Below are positions 35,481 to 45,000 of a DNA stretch of 64,000 bases, one piece after another. Position numbers and translations under genes: made by a program. A model generated the notes under the pieces. The model searched no databases. It saw nothing but the letters and a program-made list of their open reading frames with translations, and had not been told where the DNA came from. The stretch's first letter is position 1. Each line of letters opens with the position of its first letter. The stretch comes from Pseudoalteromonas luteoviolacea DSM 6061 (lineage in GTDB: Bacteria; Pseudomonadota; Gammaproteobacteria; Enterobacterales; Alteromonadaceae). The stretch spans positions 17,205-81,204 of the forward strand of contig NZ_AUYB01000122.1 of the NCBI RefSeq assembly GCF_001625655.1, given 5' to 3'.

Positions 35481-35633
35481 ATGCAACTATCATTCAATAA
35501 AAAAAATATCAAAAAACTATCTGAAAACAACAAATCTCTTGTTAAAGGTCAGACAAAAGAAATCGCAGGTGGCGCAAATGCTGCAGGATTTAACACTGCT
35601 GCGGGTTGTACTAGCTATGCACGCTGCCACTAA
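35481..35633 (+). CDS. second RiPP-like precursor peptide, 50 residues
   Basis: A 50-residue peptide preceded by a strong AAAAGGAG site and followed by a terminator. The leader MQLSFNKKNIKKLS matches the leader MQLKLNKKKIKSLS of the peptide at 10294 in nine or more of 14 positions, and it also ends with T-x-x-I/V-A-G-G (GG at 30-31, allowing one offset). The 19-residue core is small-residue rich, ANAAGFNTAAGCTSYARCH, with two cysteines and T/S residues that could form one or two thioether rings. Because of its length it is easily missed by gene callers. An unknown gene follows directly at 35715. No lantibiotic synthetase is within the window. The shared leader is seen; modification and export are inference. 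Confidence 0.65.
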   Translation: MQLSFNKKNIKKLSENNKSLVKGQTKEIAGGANAAGFNTAAGCTSYARCH

Positions 35634-35666
35634 TATACCAGCTTAAATTAGGTATATTAGATAATG

Positions 35667-35689
35667 AGCGCCCTAGAGGGCGCTTTTTT
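35667..35689 (+). terminator. terminator of the 50-residue peptide gene
   Basis: AGCGCCCT (35667-35674) and AGGGCGCT (35677-35684) form an 8-bp perfect stem followed by six T. The ATG at 35664 that would open the next frame lies against this hairpin, so the next gene must start later. Confidence 0.85.
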
Positions 35690-35714
35690 GTATTTCAAAT
35701 ATATAGGATTTGTT

Positions 35715-36458
35715 GTGGTGAACGATGAGTATCGTATTGATGTGAGTGACACAGTCGTAACATTAAATGGCAAAACAGAACGAGATTTGAAGTCCAGTTT
35801 TGGTGTCGAGCTGCGCTATATTGAACCCGATAAGTACCAATTCATATTTAAAAGCGGATTCCATGAATTTCTGAATGCTTGCCCAGGAGTAGGGGAGCTT
35901 GCAAACATGCTCCCAAGTTGTACGCAGCAACTGTCGGAATTTTTAATAATTGATGAACCTGATATTGGTCTGGCGATTGCTCAGGATACACTCTATAACG
36001 ATGCATTGTTGTTGATATTGGAGGAGTTAGCCAAGTATTCTGGTGAGTCGGTTGAGTCCTTATTTGACCTCATTAAAGTTCAGATACTTAGAGATTTGAA
36101 TACGATTTTAATGAGAGACGTTGACGATTTTTCTTTATCACTCGGTGAGCATACACTTTTTGAAAGTCGCAATCGAGAGAGAACGCTGCGTATTGAAAGC
36201 AGAAACTCAGTTAAAGTTGCAGAGCTTTCAGATATCAAACGTATTATTTGTGACGAAAAAGAAGATGAATACGAAGTATTAAAGAAAGAGCGCTGGCAAG
36301 CCCACTCGAATACTAAGATGTATTCTAATACTGGATTGAATTACACTAAATATCACGTTGGGGAAGATAAACGCTTAGACTTATTTGAATACGTTTACAA
36401 GTCTCAGACTTCAACCCAAGAAAAATGCCTGAAGAGAACCATCCAACGTTTAGTATGA
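35715..36458 (+). CDS. unknown protein next to the RiPP-like gene
   Basis: A 247-residue soluble protein. The open frame begins at ATG 35664 inside a terminator, so a GTG at 35715 (or 35718), with AGGA about ten bases upstream, is the more likely start; no in-frame ATG is available early. It is acidic with a central helical part (LLLILEELAKYSGESVESLFDLIKV) and a charged C-terminus. Three cysteines are scattered; no zinc-finger or catalytic motif is seen, and it does not resemble LanB, LanC, peptidase or transporter families. Being right behind the peptide it could be a self-protection or maturation factor, but nothing in the sequence shows this. Confidence 0.5.
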   Translation: MVNDEYRIDVSDTVVTLNGKTERDLKSSFGVELRYIEPDKYQFIFKSGFHEFLNACPGVGELANMLPSCTQQLSEFLIIDEPDIGLAIAQDTLYNDALLLILEELAKYSGESVESLFDLIKVQILRDLNTILMRDVDDFSLSLGEHTLFESRNRERTLRIESRNSVKVAELSDIKRIICDEKEDEYEVLKKERWQAHSNTKMYSNTGLNYTKYHVGEDKRLDLFEYVYKSQTSTQEKCLKRTIQRLV

Positions 36459-36543
36459 CTTTAAGGATCTAGATAACTACAGACTAACTATACTTTATCG
36501 TTTAAAATTCATCATGTTGTTCGTACTATAAGGAATAAATTTG

Positions 36544-37131
36544 ATGTGGTTAAAAAGCAATGTCTTAGAAGGAGATGTAGTTGTTTTAGAACCGATAAAA
36601 CTAGAGCATGTTGAGTCGTTGGCAAGTGCAGTACAAGATGGTGAAAGTTGGCAGCTTTGGTACGCCTCAGTTCCTACACCAGAAAAAATGTATGGGTATG
36701 TTGAGAAAGCGATAGAAGGTGCAAAAAGTGGGCAGCCTGCGTATGTCGTTAAAACAAAAGCTGACAATCAAATTGTTGGTACTACTCGATACTACGATGT
36801 CAAAGCACAACATCGCCGCGCCTCCATTGGGTATACATGGTATGCTGATACAGTTAAAAGAACAGCAGTAAATACAGAGTGTAAGTATCTACTTATTAAA
36901 CACTTGTTTGAATCTTGTAATGCCTTATCCCTTGAATTCAAAACCCATTACTTTAATCAGGCTTCTCGAACTGCGATAGAGCGATTAGGTGCAAAGCTCG
37001 ATGGTGTATTGCGCAGTCATCAAATTATGGATGATGGCTCAATCAGAGACACCGCAGTTTACTCAATCCTATCCCATGAATGGCCTTCAGTTAAAAATCA
37101 TTTGCTCGCTAAATTAGCGAAATATACCTAG
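36544..37131 (+). CDS. GNAT family N-acetyltransferase
   Basis: A 195-residue acetyltransferase from the ATG at 36544 (AAGGAA upstream; a TTG at 36541 is in frame). It has the RimJ/RimL-like GNAT layout: VVVLEPIKLEHVESLASA (N-terminal strand and helix), YVVKTKADNQIVGTTRYYDV (about 62-81), the signature strand RRASIGYTWYADTVKRT (about 86) and C-terminal TAIERLGAKLDGVLR followed by the usual DGSIRDTAVYSIL. These enzymes use acetyl-CoA to acetylate amines of proteins, peptides or antibiotics. It sits near a RiPP-like gene but a link is not shown. Confidence 0.82.
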   Translation: MWLKSNVLEGDVVVLEPIKLEHVESLASAVQDGESWQLWYASVPTPEKMYGYVEKAIEGAKSGQPAYVVKTKADNQIVGTTRYYDVKAQHRRASIGYTWYADTVKRTAVNTECKYLLIKHLFESCNALSLEFKTHYFNQASRTAIERLGAKLDGVLRSHQIMDDGSIRDTAVYSILSHEWPSVKNHLLAKLAKYT

Positions 37132-37166
37132 CATGTTTTTGTTTACAAAGTGAAACTAGGCTTATG

Positions 37167-37198
37167 GCCCAAAGGTGGGAATTTGGGCTTTTCCTTTT
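37167..37198 (+). terminator. terminator of the GNAT gene
   Basis: GCCCAAA (37167-37173) pairs with TTTGGGC (37182-37188) and is followed by TTTTCCTTTT. Confidence 0.75.
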
Positions 37199-37631
37199 AG
37201 ATAACCTTCTAGCTATTAGCTATTAGCCAAATTCGTACTCACTGATTTTTGTATGGGTTGGGTGGGTTTTAGTCGTTTTGATTTTATCAATAAAATGCTT
37301 GTTCCTTACTTATTTCTCAGTATAGATGGGTGTGTTTTGGGTTTTAAAATGGATCTGCATTAAGCCATTTTTTGTGGAGTTCGCTTATTTTACTTCAGAT
37401 ATCCGGCATTTTTTCAAAAAATGAATACATTTATGAGCTGATGCTATGCTTATGTTTTACAATGCTAAAAGAATTTTTTTGAATCGAATTTTAAGCAAAT
37501 TTTAACAATAAAGTTTAAAAGCGCAGTTGACATATTATGTCTTGCTAGGCAAAGTGTAACCATAACTCATACAATCATAACAGCGTGATTTAACGATTAA
37601 AACACGCTAACTGACATAAGGAATTTCTTAC
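37199..37631. other. promoter region of the PspA-flotillin cluster
   Basis: About 430 bases without an ORF. A TTGACA at 37533-37538 has no matching -10, and I found no GG-N10-GC sigma-54 signature, so sigma-54 control (as for E. coli pspA) is not supported. AAGGAATT precedes the first gene. Confidence 0.45.
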
Positions 37632-38042
37632 ATGGAATTGAATGAGCTTTCATTAAAATTGTCTCAGTATGAAACTGAGGGGTCAAGTTTCGAATCTTTT
37701 TTTATCAACAATGTTGGTCAAGAAGTGCTACAGGTTATCGTAGATGGAAACGATGAGCTTCCTATCTTTGTGACGCGCACAGAAGAGCAAATTTTGTGTA
37801 TTTGCTACTTGTTTTCAGAGTCAGAAATCAATACTGATAAACATGCAGAATTAAACGACACGTTACTGCGTTTGAATGTACCAATGCCATTAAGTGCATT
37901 TGCCAAAATAGATGATAAGTACGCAGTTTTTGGAGCGCTTTCAACAAATTCAACAATTGAACAGTTGAGTCATGAAATCATTACCTTATCAGCGAATTCG
38001 ATAGATGCCTTAGAAGCTATTAGCGATTATTTGACGGAATAA
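37632..38042 (+). CDS. yjfI: DUF2170 (YjfI) family protein
   Basis: A 136-residue soluble protein of the DUF2170 family, which in E. coli (yjfI) and many Gammaproteobacteria precedes a PspA paralogue, as here. Family lines visible are EVLQVIVDGNDELPIFVT, EEQILCICYLFSESEI, LNVPMPLSAFAKIDDKYAVFG and a C-terminal helix IDALEAISDYL. It starts the cluster and ends 14 bases before the PspA gene, so is co-transcribed. Biochemical function is unknown. Confidence 0.85.
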   Translation: MELNELSLKLSQYETEGSSFESFFINNVGQEVLQVIVDGNDELPIFVTRTEEQILCICYLFSESEINTDKHAELNDTLLRLNVPMPLSAFAKIDDKYAVFGALSTNSTIEQLSHEIITLSANSIDALEAISDYLTE

Positions 38043-38056
38043 AAGGAGTATTCACA

Positions 38057-38749
38057 ATGAGTATTTTCAAAAAGTTATTCACCGCGGTAAAGGGCGGTGT
38101 GAATGAAGTTGGCGAGACTATCGTGGACGCTAACGCTATCCGTATTTTCGAGCAAGAGATAAGAGATGCGCAAGAAGCACTTTCGGATGCGAAACGTAGC
38201 CTAACTGAAGTTATGGCTAAAGAAATGCAGACAACTCGAGCTATCAAAGCGTTAGATAGTGATATTGAAAAGCATGAAGGGTTCGCTGGACAAGCTCTTG
38301 AGAAAGGTGAAGAGGCGTTAGCTCTAGAAATTGCAGGTAAGATTGCAGAATTTGAACAGCAAAAGTCTGAGCAGCAACAAGTGCTTACGACTTTTACAAC
38401 AAGCGTGACTAAGTTAAAGCAGCAAATAAAGCTTGCAGAAAAGACGATTGTTGAGAACCAACGTCAACTTAGCATGGTCAAGACCACTGAAAGCGTGCAA
38501 AAAGCAACAATGGCCGTCAATGACAATATGTTATCTGGTGATTCGGCAATGGCGTCAGCAAAGCAATCTCTTGAGCGTATTAAACAACGTCAAATGGATA
38601 AACAAGACCAACTAGATGCTGCTCAACAATTAGCGGATGAAAGTGCGGATAAATCTTTGCATGACAAAATGCTCGAGGCAGGTATTGGTGATGAAGCAGC
38701 TAAAGGTGCCGATATATTAGCGCGCATCAAGGCTAAACAGAGTAAATAG
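38057..38749 (+). CDS. PspA/IM30 family membrane-remodelling protein (YjfJ type)
   Basis: A 230-residue, almost wholly helical protein of the PspA/Vipp1 family, structurally related to ESCRT-III. The N-terminal amphipathic segment (MSIFKKLFTAVKGGVNEVGETIVD) is the membrane-binding helix a0, then long coiled coils (IRIFEQEIRDAQEALSDAKR; LKQQIKLAEKTI) and a C-terminal MLEAGIGDEAAKGADILARI helix. These proteins polymerise on the inner face of stressed membranes and repair or stabilise them. It sits in a tight array with DUF2170 (14 bases) and the 38755 gene (five bases). Control by PspF is unlikely as no pspF or sigma-54 signature is near. Confidence 0.9.
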   Translation: MSIFKKLFTAVKGGVNEVGETIVDANAIRIFEQEIRDAQEALSDAKRSLTEVMAKEMQTTRAIKALDSDIEKHEGFAGQALEKGEEALALEIAGKIAEFEQQKSEQQQVLTTFTTSVTKLKQQIKLAEKTIVENQRQLSMVKTTESVQKATMAVNDNMLSGDSAMASAKQSLERIKQRQMDKQDQLDAAQQLADESADKSLHDKMLEAGIGDEAAKGADILARIKAKQSK

Positions 38750-38754
38750 CCACC

Positions 38755-39075
38755 ATGACAGACAACAAAAGTGCTTGGCAAAAGCAAGAAAAGGCGGTTC
38801 GAGCAACCCAGCTTGCTTTTGATTTAAGTTCGGAAGTACAAAAGTCTATCAAAAAAAGTGCGATTGATGAGGAACTTACACCTTCAGATATGATCCGGCG
38901 GATTTTAGGGCTTGAAGTTAAATCCAAAAAAACACGTCAGAGATTGAGTTTTAATTTAAGCGATGAAGAAATCGTTCAACTGGCTCAACAATTTGGTATA
39001 CCAGATGCAGATAAGCGCATGGTGAAGCAAAAAGTTGCAGATTTGCTGATCAAGCATGTTAAAGACTCGAATTAA
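38755..39075 (+). CDS. small protein with two ribbon-helix-helix-like repeats
   Basis: A 106-residue basic soluble protein, five bases after the PspA gene. Two related segments can be seen: LAFDLSSEVQKSIKKSA followed by PSDMIRRILGLEV, and LSFNLSDEEIVQLAQQFGI followed by a helix. The strand-helix-helix pattern and the P-S-D-M-I-R-R-I-L-G-L phrase resemble CopG/Arc-type ribbon-helix-helix proteins. It could be a local repressor of this cluster or an adaptor; no direct evidence decides. I know this type of gene from other PspA-flotillin clusters only as hypothetical. Confidence 0.55.
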   Translation: MTDNKSAWQKQEKAVRATQLAFDLSSEVQKSIKKSAIDEELTPSDMIRRILGLEVKSKKTRQRLSFNLSDEEIVQLAQQFGIPDADKRMVKQKVADLLIKHVKDSN

Positions 39076-39138
39076 GCGCGCTTAGTTATTTAGACGAGCG
39101 TAACACCGATATACATACGTGGAGGTATACGGACAACT

Positions 39139-39744
39139 ATGGACTTTCTTAATACAATTTTCACTTTTCCAACTGTCGTATTTACGACGCTATTGCTTGT
39201 CGTTATTGGCTTCTGGTTCATCGCATTATTGGGCTTTGCTGATATTGATATGTTCGAAGGGGATGTTGAAATTGAAGCCGACGGTTCAGATTCATTATTT
39301 CAAATGGGGTTTGGTGGTGTACCTCTAACAATCTCAATCAGCCTGGTAATTCTAATTAGCTGGGTAATTAGTTTTTATTCGCACCAGTTATTCGAATATG
39401 TGCTGGGTGAGGGGGTCGTTTTCTATTTGCTAGGAGCGGCAGTCATGTTTGGCTGTTTTGTCCTCTCTATCCCGCTGACAGCAATACTTGTAAAGCCTTT
39501 AAGGCGTTTCTTTGAAAGCAAAGAAACCGCGTCGAAAAACGAATTTATCGGACTTGAGTGTGTCATTGCAACGAGCAGAGTAACTGGCAACTTCGGTCAA
39601 GCAAAAGTGCAATTTCAAGGCACTGAGCAGTTGATTGAAGTACGGTGCGAAGAAGAGAATGAATTTAAGATAGGGGATAGCGGCTTGCTAATAGAACATG
39701 ATGAACTTCGTAATAGCTATGTGGTTGTCGTAAAACCTTGGTAA
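39139..39744 (+). CDS. yqiJ: OB-fold-containing membrane protein (NfeD/YqiJ-like)
   Basis: A 201-residue inner-membrane protein. Helices are at about 10-30, 63-83 and 94-118 with an acidic segment (DIDMFEGDVEIEADGSD) between the first two; a soluble C-terminal OB-fold-like beta domain follows (FIGLECVIATSRVTGNFGQAKVQFQ; LIEVRCEEENEFKIGDSGLLIE). This is the layout of YqiJ/NfeD-type partners of flotillins, and a flotillin follows 155 bases later. Such proteins are thought to assist flotillin assembly in membrane microdomains. Symbol given by family and context. Confidence 0.8.
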   Translation: MDFLNTIFTFPTVVFTTLLLVVIGFWFIALLGFADIDMFEGDVEIEADGSDSLFQMGFGGVPLTISISLVILISWVISFYSHQLFEYVLGEGVVFYLLGAAVMFGCFVLSIPLTAILVKPLRRFFESKETASKNEFIGLECVIATSRVTGNFGQAKVQFQGTEQLIEVRCEEENEFKIGDSGLLIEHDELRNSYVVVVKPW

Positions 39745-39899
39745 TAAATCAGTAGGATAGTAATCGCTTAACTGTGTAATTAAAAACAGTGGTCTAGATG
39801 GGGCTACAAAAAAACAACTTATGGCATGACATCTGGTTTCGGTGGAAACAGCTGGGTGTTGTGCTAATTCGGGAAATCAATATTTAGTTAGGAACACGC

Positions 39900-42002
39900 A
39901 TGGAATTTTTAGATAATCTAGGACCTATTTTAACAATCGCTGGTGTTGTAATTGCCGTTATTTTTGCGGTTATTTTGATGATTGGCAAGTTTTATCGAAA
40001 AGTGGATCAGGGACATGCACTTATCATCAATAAGATGAAGAATGAACCAGATGTAACTACCACAGGGGGTATTGTCTACCCGGTCATTCATAAGATGGAA
40101 GTGATGGATATTTCTACCAAACGTATGGTGCTTGAGCGCAGAGAAAACAGCGGTCTAATTTGTAAAGATAATATCCGTGCTGATATTGCCATTACTTTTT
40201 ACATTCGAGTAAATGAAAACAAGCAAGATATCCTGCGTGTTGCAAAGCAGGTGGGGTGTGCGCGAGCTTCTCAACCTGAAACGTTACAAGAGCTTTTTGA
40301 AGCAAAATTCTCAGAGGCGCTAAAGACTGTCGGTAAGCAAATGAACTTTGAAGAGTTATTTACTCACCGAAATGAATTTAGAGATGCCATTAAAGAAGTA
40401 ATTGGCCAGGATTTATCTGGTTATACACTAGAAGACGTTGCAATTGACTATCTAGAACAAACTTCAATCCACAAGCTGGATGAGAACAATATTTTAGATG
40501 CCGAAGGTATTCGTCGTATCACAGAGAAAACCGCAGAGCAAAACGTCCAAACAAACCAACTAAAGTGTGACGAGCAAGCACAAATTGAGATTCAAAACCA
40601 AGCTGCGCTTGAGAAGTCACTAGAAATAGAGCGTCAAAAAGAAGATGCCAAAGCAAAACAGCAGCGTGAGATTGAAACGGTAAGAGCAAGAGAGTCAGCA
40701 GAAGCTGAGCGTGTAAAACAAGAAGAGCGCTTGAAAGCAGAAGATGCAAGACTGAAGGCTGACGAGGCGCTTGAAATTGCAGAGCAAAATAAGCAACGAG
40801 AAATTGATATTGCCGAGCAAAACCGCTTGCGTGTGCTTGCAATTGAAGAAGAGAAAGTGGCTCGCTCTCGTGAAATCGAAGTGATTGAGCGTGAGAAAGA
40901 AACTGAAATCATGCGCATCAATAAAGAGAAAGCGCTGGAAGTTGAGCGTAAAGAAATAGCGGAAGTTCAGCGAGATAGAGTCGCTGTTGAAAAAACCGTT
41001 GCTGAAGAGCAAGAACGAATTAAAGATGTGCAAACACTAGCAGCAGCTGAGCGTGAGAAAGAAGCAATTGTCATCCGTGCCAAAGCCGACGCTGAAGAAG
41101 CGCTTGTAAAAGATATTGAAGCGGCAAAAGCGCAAGAACAAGCAGCCGAGTTTAAAGCTCGTGAGCTGGAGAAAATGGCAGAAGCTGAGCTACGCATAGC
41201 TAATCAAAGTGCCGAATCGAAAAAGATCCTTGCAGAGGCAGAGCAAGTTGAAAAAGCCGCATCAGGGCTAGCCGAAGCTGAAGTTATCAAAGCAAAAGCT
41301 GAGGCGAATGCAAAACAAGGCGAAACTGAAGCGCAAGTACTAGAGCAAAAACTGGCAGCCGAAGCCAAAGGTAAGCGTGATATTGGCTTTGCAGAGGCTG
41401 AAGTTCAAACAGCGATGGCCGAGTCTATCGAAAAGCAAGGTGAAGCAGAGGCGATTACGCTAGAGCGTCGTATGACTGCTGAAGCGAAAGGTCTTGAAGA
41501 GAAACTAGAAGCACTCAATGCGATGGACAAAGATGCGAGAGATTATGAAGGCTTTACACTGAAGCTGAATCAGCAAAAAGAGCTGACGTTAGCCAAGTTA
41601 GAAGCAGAAAAAGAAATTGCCGCGCATCAATCTGAAATCTTAGCGAAGACGCTAGGTAATGCGGACATCAATATCATGGGTGGTGATGGTCAATTCTTCA
41701 ATCAGTTTATGAAGGCTATCACCCTAGGCAAGTCAATTGACGGGCTAGTGGGCGAAAGTGATACGGTTCAGACTTTGTTTAAAGATCATCTGTCGGGTGA
41801 GAGAAACATCATGGATGACTTGAAAGGTGTATTAAGTGGTGCAAATGCTTCATCAGAAACTATGAAGAATGTTGCAATGAGTAAGTTCTTTCAGCAGTTA
41901 GGTAATACGTCTGACGCTGAAAAGCAGCAGCTTTTAGCGATGTTAGGTAACACGTTAAATGGTAACGCCAAGTCAGTAGTTAAGTCAGAAGGGCAAGACT
42001 AA
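39900..42002 (+). CDS. yqiK: flotillin-like SPFH/band-7 protein (YqiK type)
   Basis: A 700-residue protein: one N-terminal transmembrane helix (about 10-31), the SPFH/prohibitin-homology domain (about 35-200; GHALIINKM, FYIRVNENKQDI, FTHRNEFRDAIKEVIGQDLSGYTLEDVAIDYLEQ), then a very long charged coiled coil (about 220-570) with repeated E-K-A/E-R-E units and A-E-A-E-A-K blocks. A C-terminal globular end carries I-N-I-M-G-G-D-G-Q-F-F. Flotillins oligomerise to organise membrane microdomains. Neighbours are the NfeD-like partner before it and the giant ATPase after it. The low-complexity coiled coil creates several false antisense ORFs. Confidence 0.9.
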   Translation: MEFLDNLGPILTIAGVVIAVIFAVILMIGKFYRKVDQGHALIINKMKNEPDVTTTGGIVYPVIHKMEVMDISTKRMVLERRENSGLICKDNIRADIAITFYIRVNENKQDILRVAKQVGCARASQPETLQELFEAKFSEALKTVGKQMNFEELFTHRNEFRDAIKEVIGQDLSGYTLEDVAIDYLEQTSIHKLDENNILDAEGIRRITEKTAEQNVQTNQLKCDEQAQIEIQNQAALEKSLEIERQKEDAKAKQQREIETVRARESAEAERVKQEERLKAEDARLKADEALEIAEQNKQREIDIAEQNRLRVLAIEEEKVARSREIEVIEREKETEIMRINKEKALEVERKEIAEVQRDRVAVEKTVAEEQERIKDVQTLAAAEREKEAIVIRAKADAEEALVKDIEAAKAQEQAAEFKARELEKMAEAELRIANQSAESKKILAEAEQVEKAASGLAEAEVIKAKAEANAKQGETEAQVLEQKLAAEAKGKRDIGFAEAEVQTAMAESIEKQGEAEAITLERRMTAEAKGLEEKLEALNAMDKDARDYEGFTLKLNQQKELTLAKLEAEKEIAAHQSEILAKTLGNADINIMGGDGQFFNQFMKAITLGKSIDGLVGESDTVQTLFKDHLSGERNIMDDLKGVLSGANASSETMKNVAMSKFFQQLGNTSDAEKQQLLAMLGNTLNGNAKSVVKSEGQD

Positions 42003-42018
42003 ACTCGACGGATATACC

Positions 42019-42044
42019 TAGGTGTGCGACCAAGCGCACACCTA
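42019..42044 (+). terminator. intercistronic hairpin between flotillin and ATPase genes
   Basis: TAGGTGTGCG (42019-42028) pairs perfectly with CGCACACCTA (42035-42044), a 10-bp stem with a 6-nt loop and no T-run. It lies 17 bases after the flotillin stop and probably lowers readthrough or protects the upstream mRNA. Confidence 0.55.
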
Positions 42045-42089
42045 ACTTACCTTTCTATTTACCCTCCGTGTACAACAGGACAGTAAACT

Positions 42090-45000
42090 ATGACGGATTC
42101 TGCAAACAATGCTGCGCTTGAACAGGGCTCCTACGATCTAATTAAACGCCGCTTGAGCAACTCGGGTGCTCAGCTTCGCAAAGACATTGACGCTCTAAAC
42201 CAAAACCGTATTGAAACCTTTGGCAGCACAGAAATTAAGGTCAAAGGGCGAGCTAGAGTACGAACTGAACACAATTGTATTCCTCGCGATATTGTGTTGA
42301 TTGGCGATAAGTTGATATTTGCCTACAACGTATTCATTGGGCTAAAAAAGAATATTCATGTTAGCGATGTCTTTAGCGTTCAAAAACTTGTTGATCAAGA
42401 CGATCACTATGAAGTTGAAGCCTACCCGAGCGAAACTAAATTTCTGACAGACAATCGCTTTTTAAGAGATTTCGAAGAGCTTTATACCTATTACAAAGAA
42501 ACGCGCCTTCAGCATTTATTTCAACAAAGCGGTAAGCTTTATGCGGTATTTCAGATTGGCGATAAGCTCACCGACGTCCGAGTCTTTCGCTGGGAAATTG
42601 CTGCGGATAATACGCTGGATTACATTGATAATCGCGGCGAACGCGATATTAATGGCAGTCAAGACTACGACTTTGAATGGATAAAAACAGACCGTTCAGA
42701 TCATGTGGAAGGACGCTTTCCACATATTAATATTCTCGATCGTGTTTTTGTTGAAACGGTTGGTGGCGACTTAACCATTAAAATTGACAACAATACCGAA
42801 TCTGGCGAAGGGATCTATGCAGAGCCCGTTGATGATAAAAATCAGTCGCTAGCTGATTGTGAAGTCGAGTACGCGCAACTTGGTGAAATCATCTTATTGA
42901 AGGTATTACCATACCGTGAAAAAGTTTGGCGTCACTATATTTTTAACTGCATTACTCAGAAAGTAATTCGTCAAGATGCGATTTCAGATGCGTGTGTGCA
43001 ACTGCCAGACGATCATGGTGTGATCTACCCAGGTGGCTACTATTTGCAGTCTGGGCAAACAAGACATTTTGATGATCAAATCGAAAATCTAGAGTTTCAC
43101 AAACAAATCAAATCGCCCAATGGCGAAGATGTTCTCTACGTTTTTTATGAACCGACAGAAGGTCGATACGCATTATTTGCATACAACCTGATTGAAAAAA
43201 ATCTACAAAACCCAATTTACTGTCATGGTTACGGAGTGTACGACGATGGCTTAACCATCACGTTCAAAGCCGAAAAAGAAGAAGCAGAACGAGTACACCC
43301 AATTCAAGTTTGGGATAGCCCATTTTGCTCTGTTGAATATGCAGCCAATGCACCGACGCCGACAAGTATGCTGGGTAAAATTGGTAACCCCGATTTGGTT
43401 CGTGGTATCTCTGATCTATACAGCGTATGTAAAGCGATTAATGAACAGAACCCAAATGTATCTCACTATGAAAGTCTAATCTCACTGACTCGCAGTATTC
43501 TAGATAGATATCATTGGTTAACTGAAAGCGAGTTTGCGACACTTAATGGCCAACTTCATGAGATTTTTGAAACGTCAGAGCAAGTGCTCGATGAGTTTGA
43601 AAAAGTCAGCCAAATTCAAGAGACAGCCAAAAAAGCGCTGGTTGATATTCAAGCGCAGTACAAAGAAACAACTAAGGATATACGCCCAGATAGTTTCAAG
43701 CTAGCGACCGAGTTTGTCACTGGTTTAGAGTCATTAAAGCTGCTGAAAGGCAAGATTATCAGCCTCGAAGAGGTTAAATATATCAACCTTGAGGCGCTTA
43801 CAGCACTGCAACAGCAGCTGGACGAAAAGACACTTGATTTAAGCCAAGCTACTGCGCAGTTTTTGCAGCAAGATACGGCACTTGCCCCGTATCATGAAAA
43901 ATTAGATGAATTGACTGGGCTGAGTGAGAAAAGTGAGAGCGTCACAGAGTTAAATGGTTTCTTAGAAGCCCTTGATACGCTGGGAAGTGAGCTTGATCTA
44001 CTTAATCACACTATGCTTGATCTAGAAATCGATGACAGTCGTGTTAGAACGCAGATCCTCGAAGATGTTAGCGGCGTTTATGCTTTGGTTAATCGCGCCA
44101 AAGCAAGTATTGAGATCCGGAGAAAAAGCCTTGGCAGCGTTGAAGCCAAAGCAGAGTTTGCTGCGCGCTTTAAGCTGTTCAGTCAAAGTATTACCAGCAG
44201 TTTAAATAATGCTCGTACACCAGAGCAATGTGATGAGCAGTTGTCGCGTTTGCTCATTCAATTAGAAGAGCTAGAGTCACAATTTAGTGAGTACGATGAA
44301 TACCTTGCTGAAATCATGGCAAAACGTGATGACGTTTACGAAAGCTTTGAAGCACATAAGCAGCAACTAATTGATGAGAGGCAACGTCGCGCATTAAATC
44401 TAGCCAATGCTGCGGAGCGAATTCTGCAAGGTGTAACAAGACGTTCTCAAAACTTTACTGAGATTGATGAGATCAACAGTTACTTTGCATCGGATCCGAT
44501 GATCAGCAAGTTACGTAGTTTGACTCAAGAGCTCAAAGAGTTAGGTGATGAGATAAAAGCGGATGACATACAGGCAAAGTTAAAAGCGTGTAAGGACCAA
44601 GGCATTCGTTCATTGCGAGACAAGCAAGATATTTACAGCGATGGCGGAAACTCCGTTAAAATTGGCAAACACAGCTTTGGTGTGAATAAGCAATTGCTAG
44701 ATCTAACACTATTGCCGCGCGACGAAGATCTGATGTTCCACCTTACTGGTACAGAGTATTTTGAGTCTATTCAAAACAAACAAATTCGTGAAAAACTGCT
44801 GACGTATCGCCCGTATTGGCAACAAAACTTAGTCTCTGAAAATCAGAGTATTTATCGTGGGGAGTTTTTAGCTGCTCAAGTTTTACAAGCCGCTAATGAT
44901 GCATCGCATAGTCTTACATTTACGGCGCTCGAAACAGCAATCCAAGAAGATCGCATTCTGCCATTGGTACAAAAGTTTGCTGAGCCTCGCTATCAAGAAG

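Noticed and set aside
37533..37538. TTGACA before the PspA cluster as a sigma-70 promoter
   Set aside because: No -10 element at 16-18 bases; I also looked for a sigma-54 GG-N10-GC signature and found none.
40519..41197. Several antisense frames over the flotillin gene
   Set aside because: They mirror the repetitive coiled-coil codons (E/K/A-rich) of the flotillin and are artefacts of composition.
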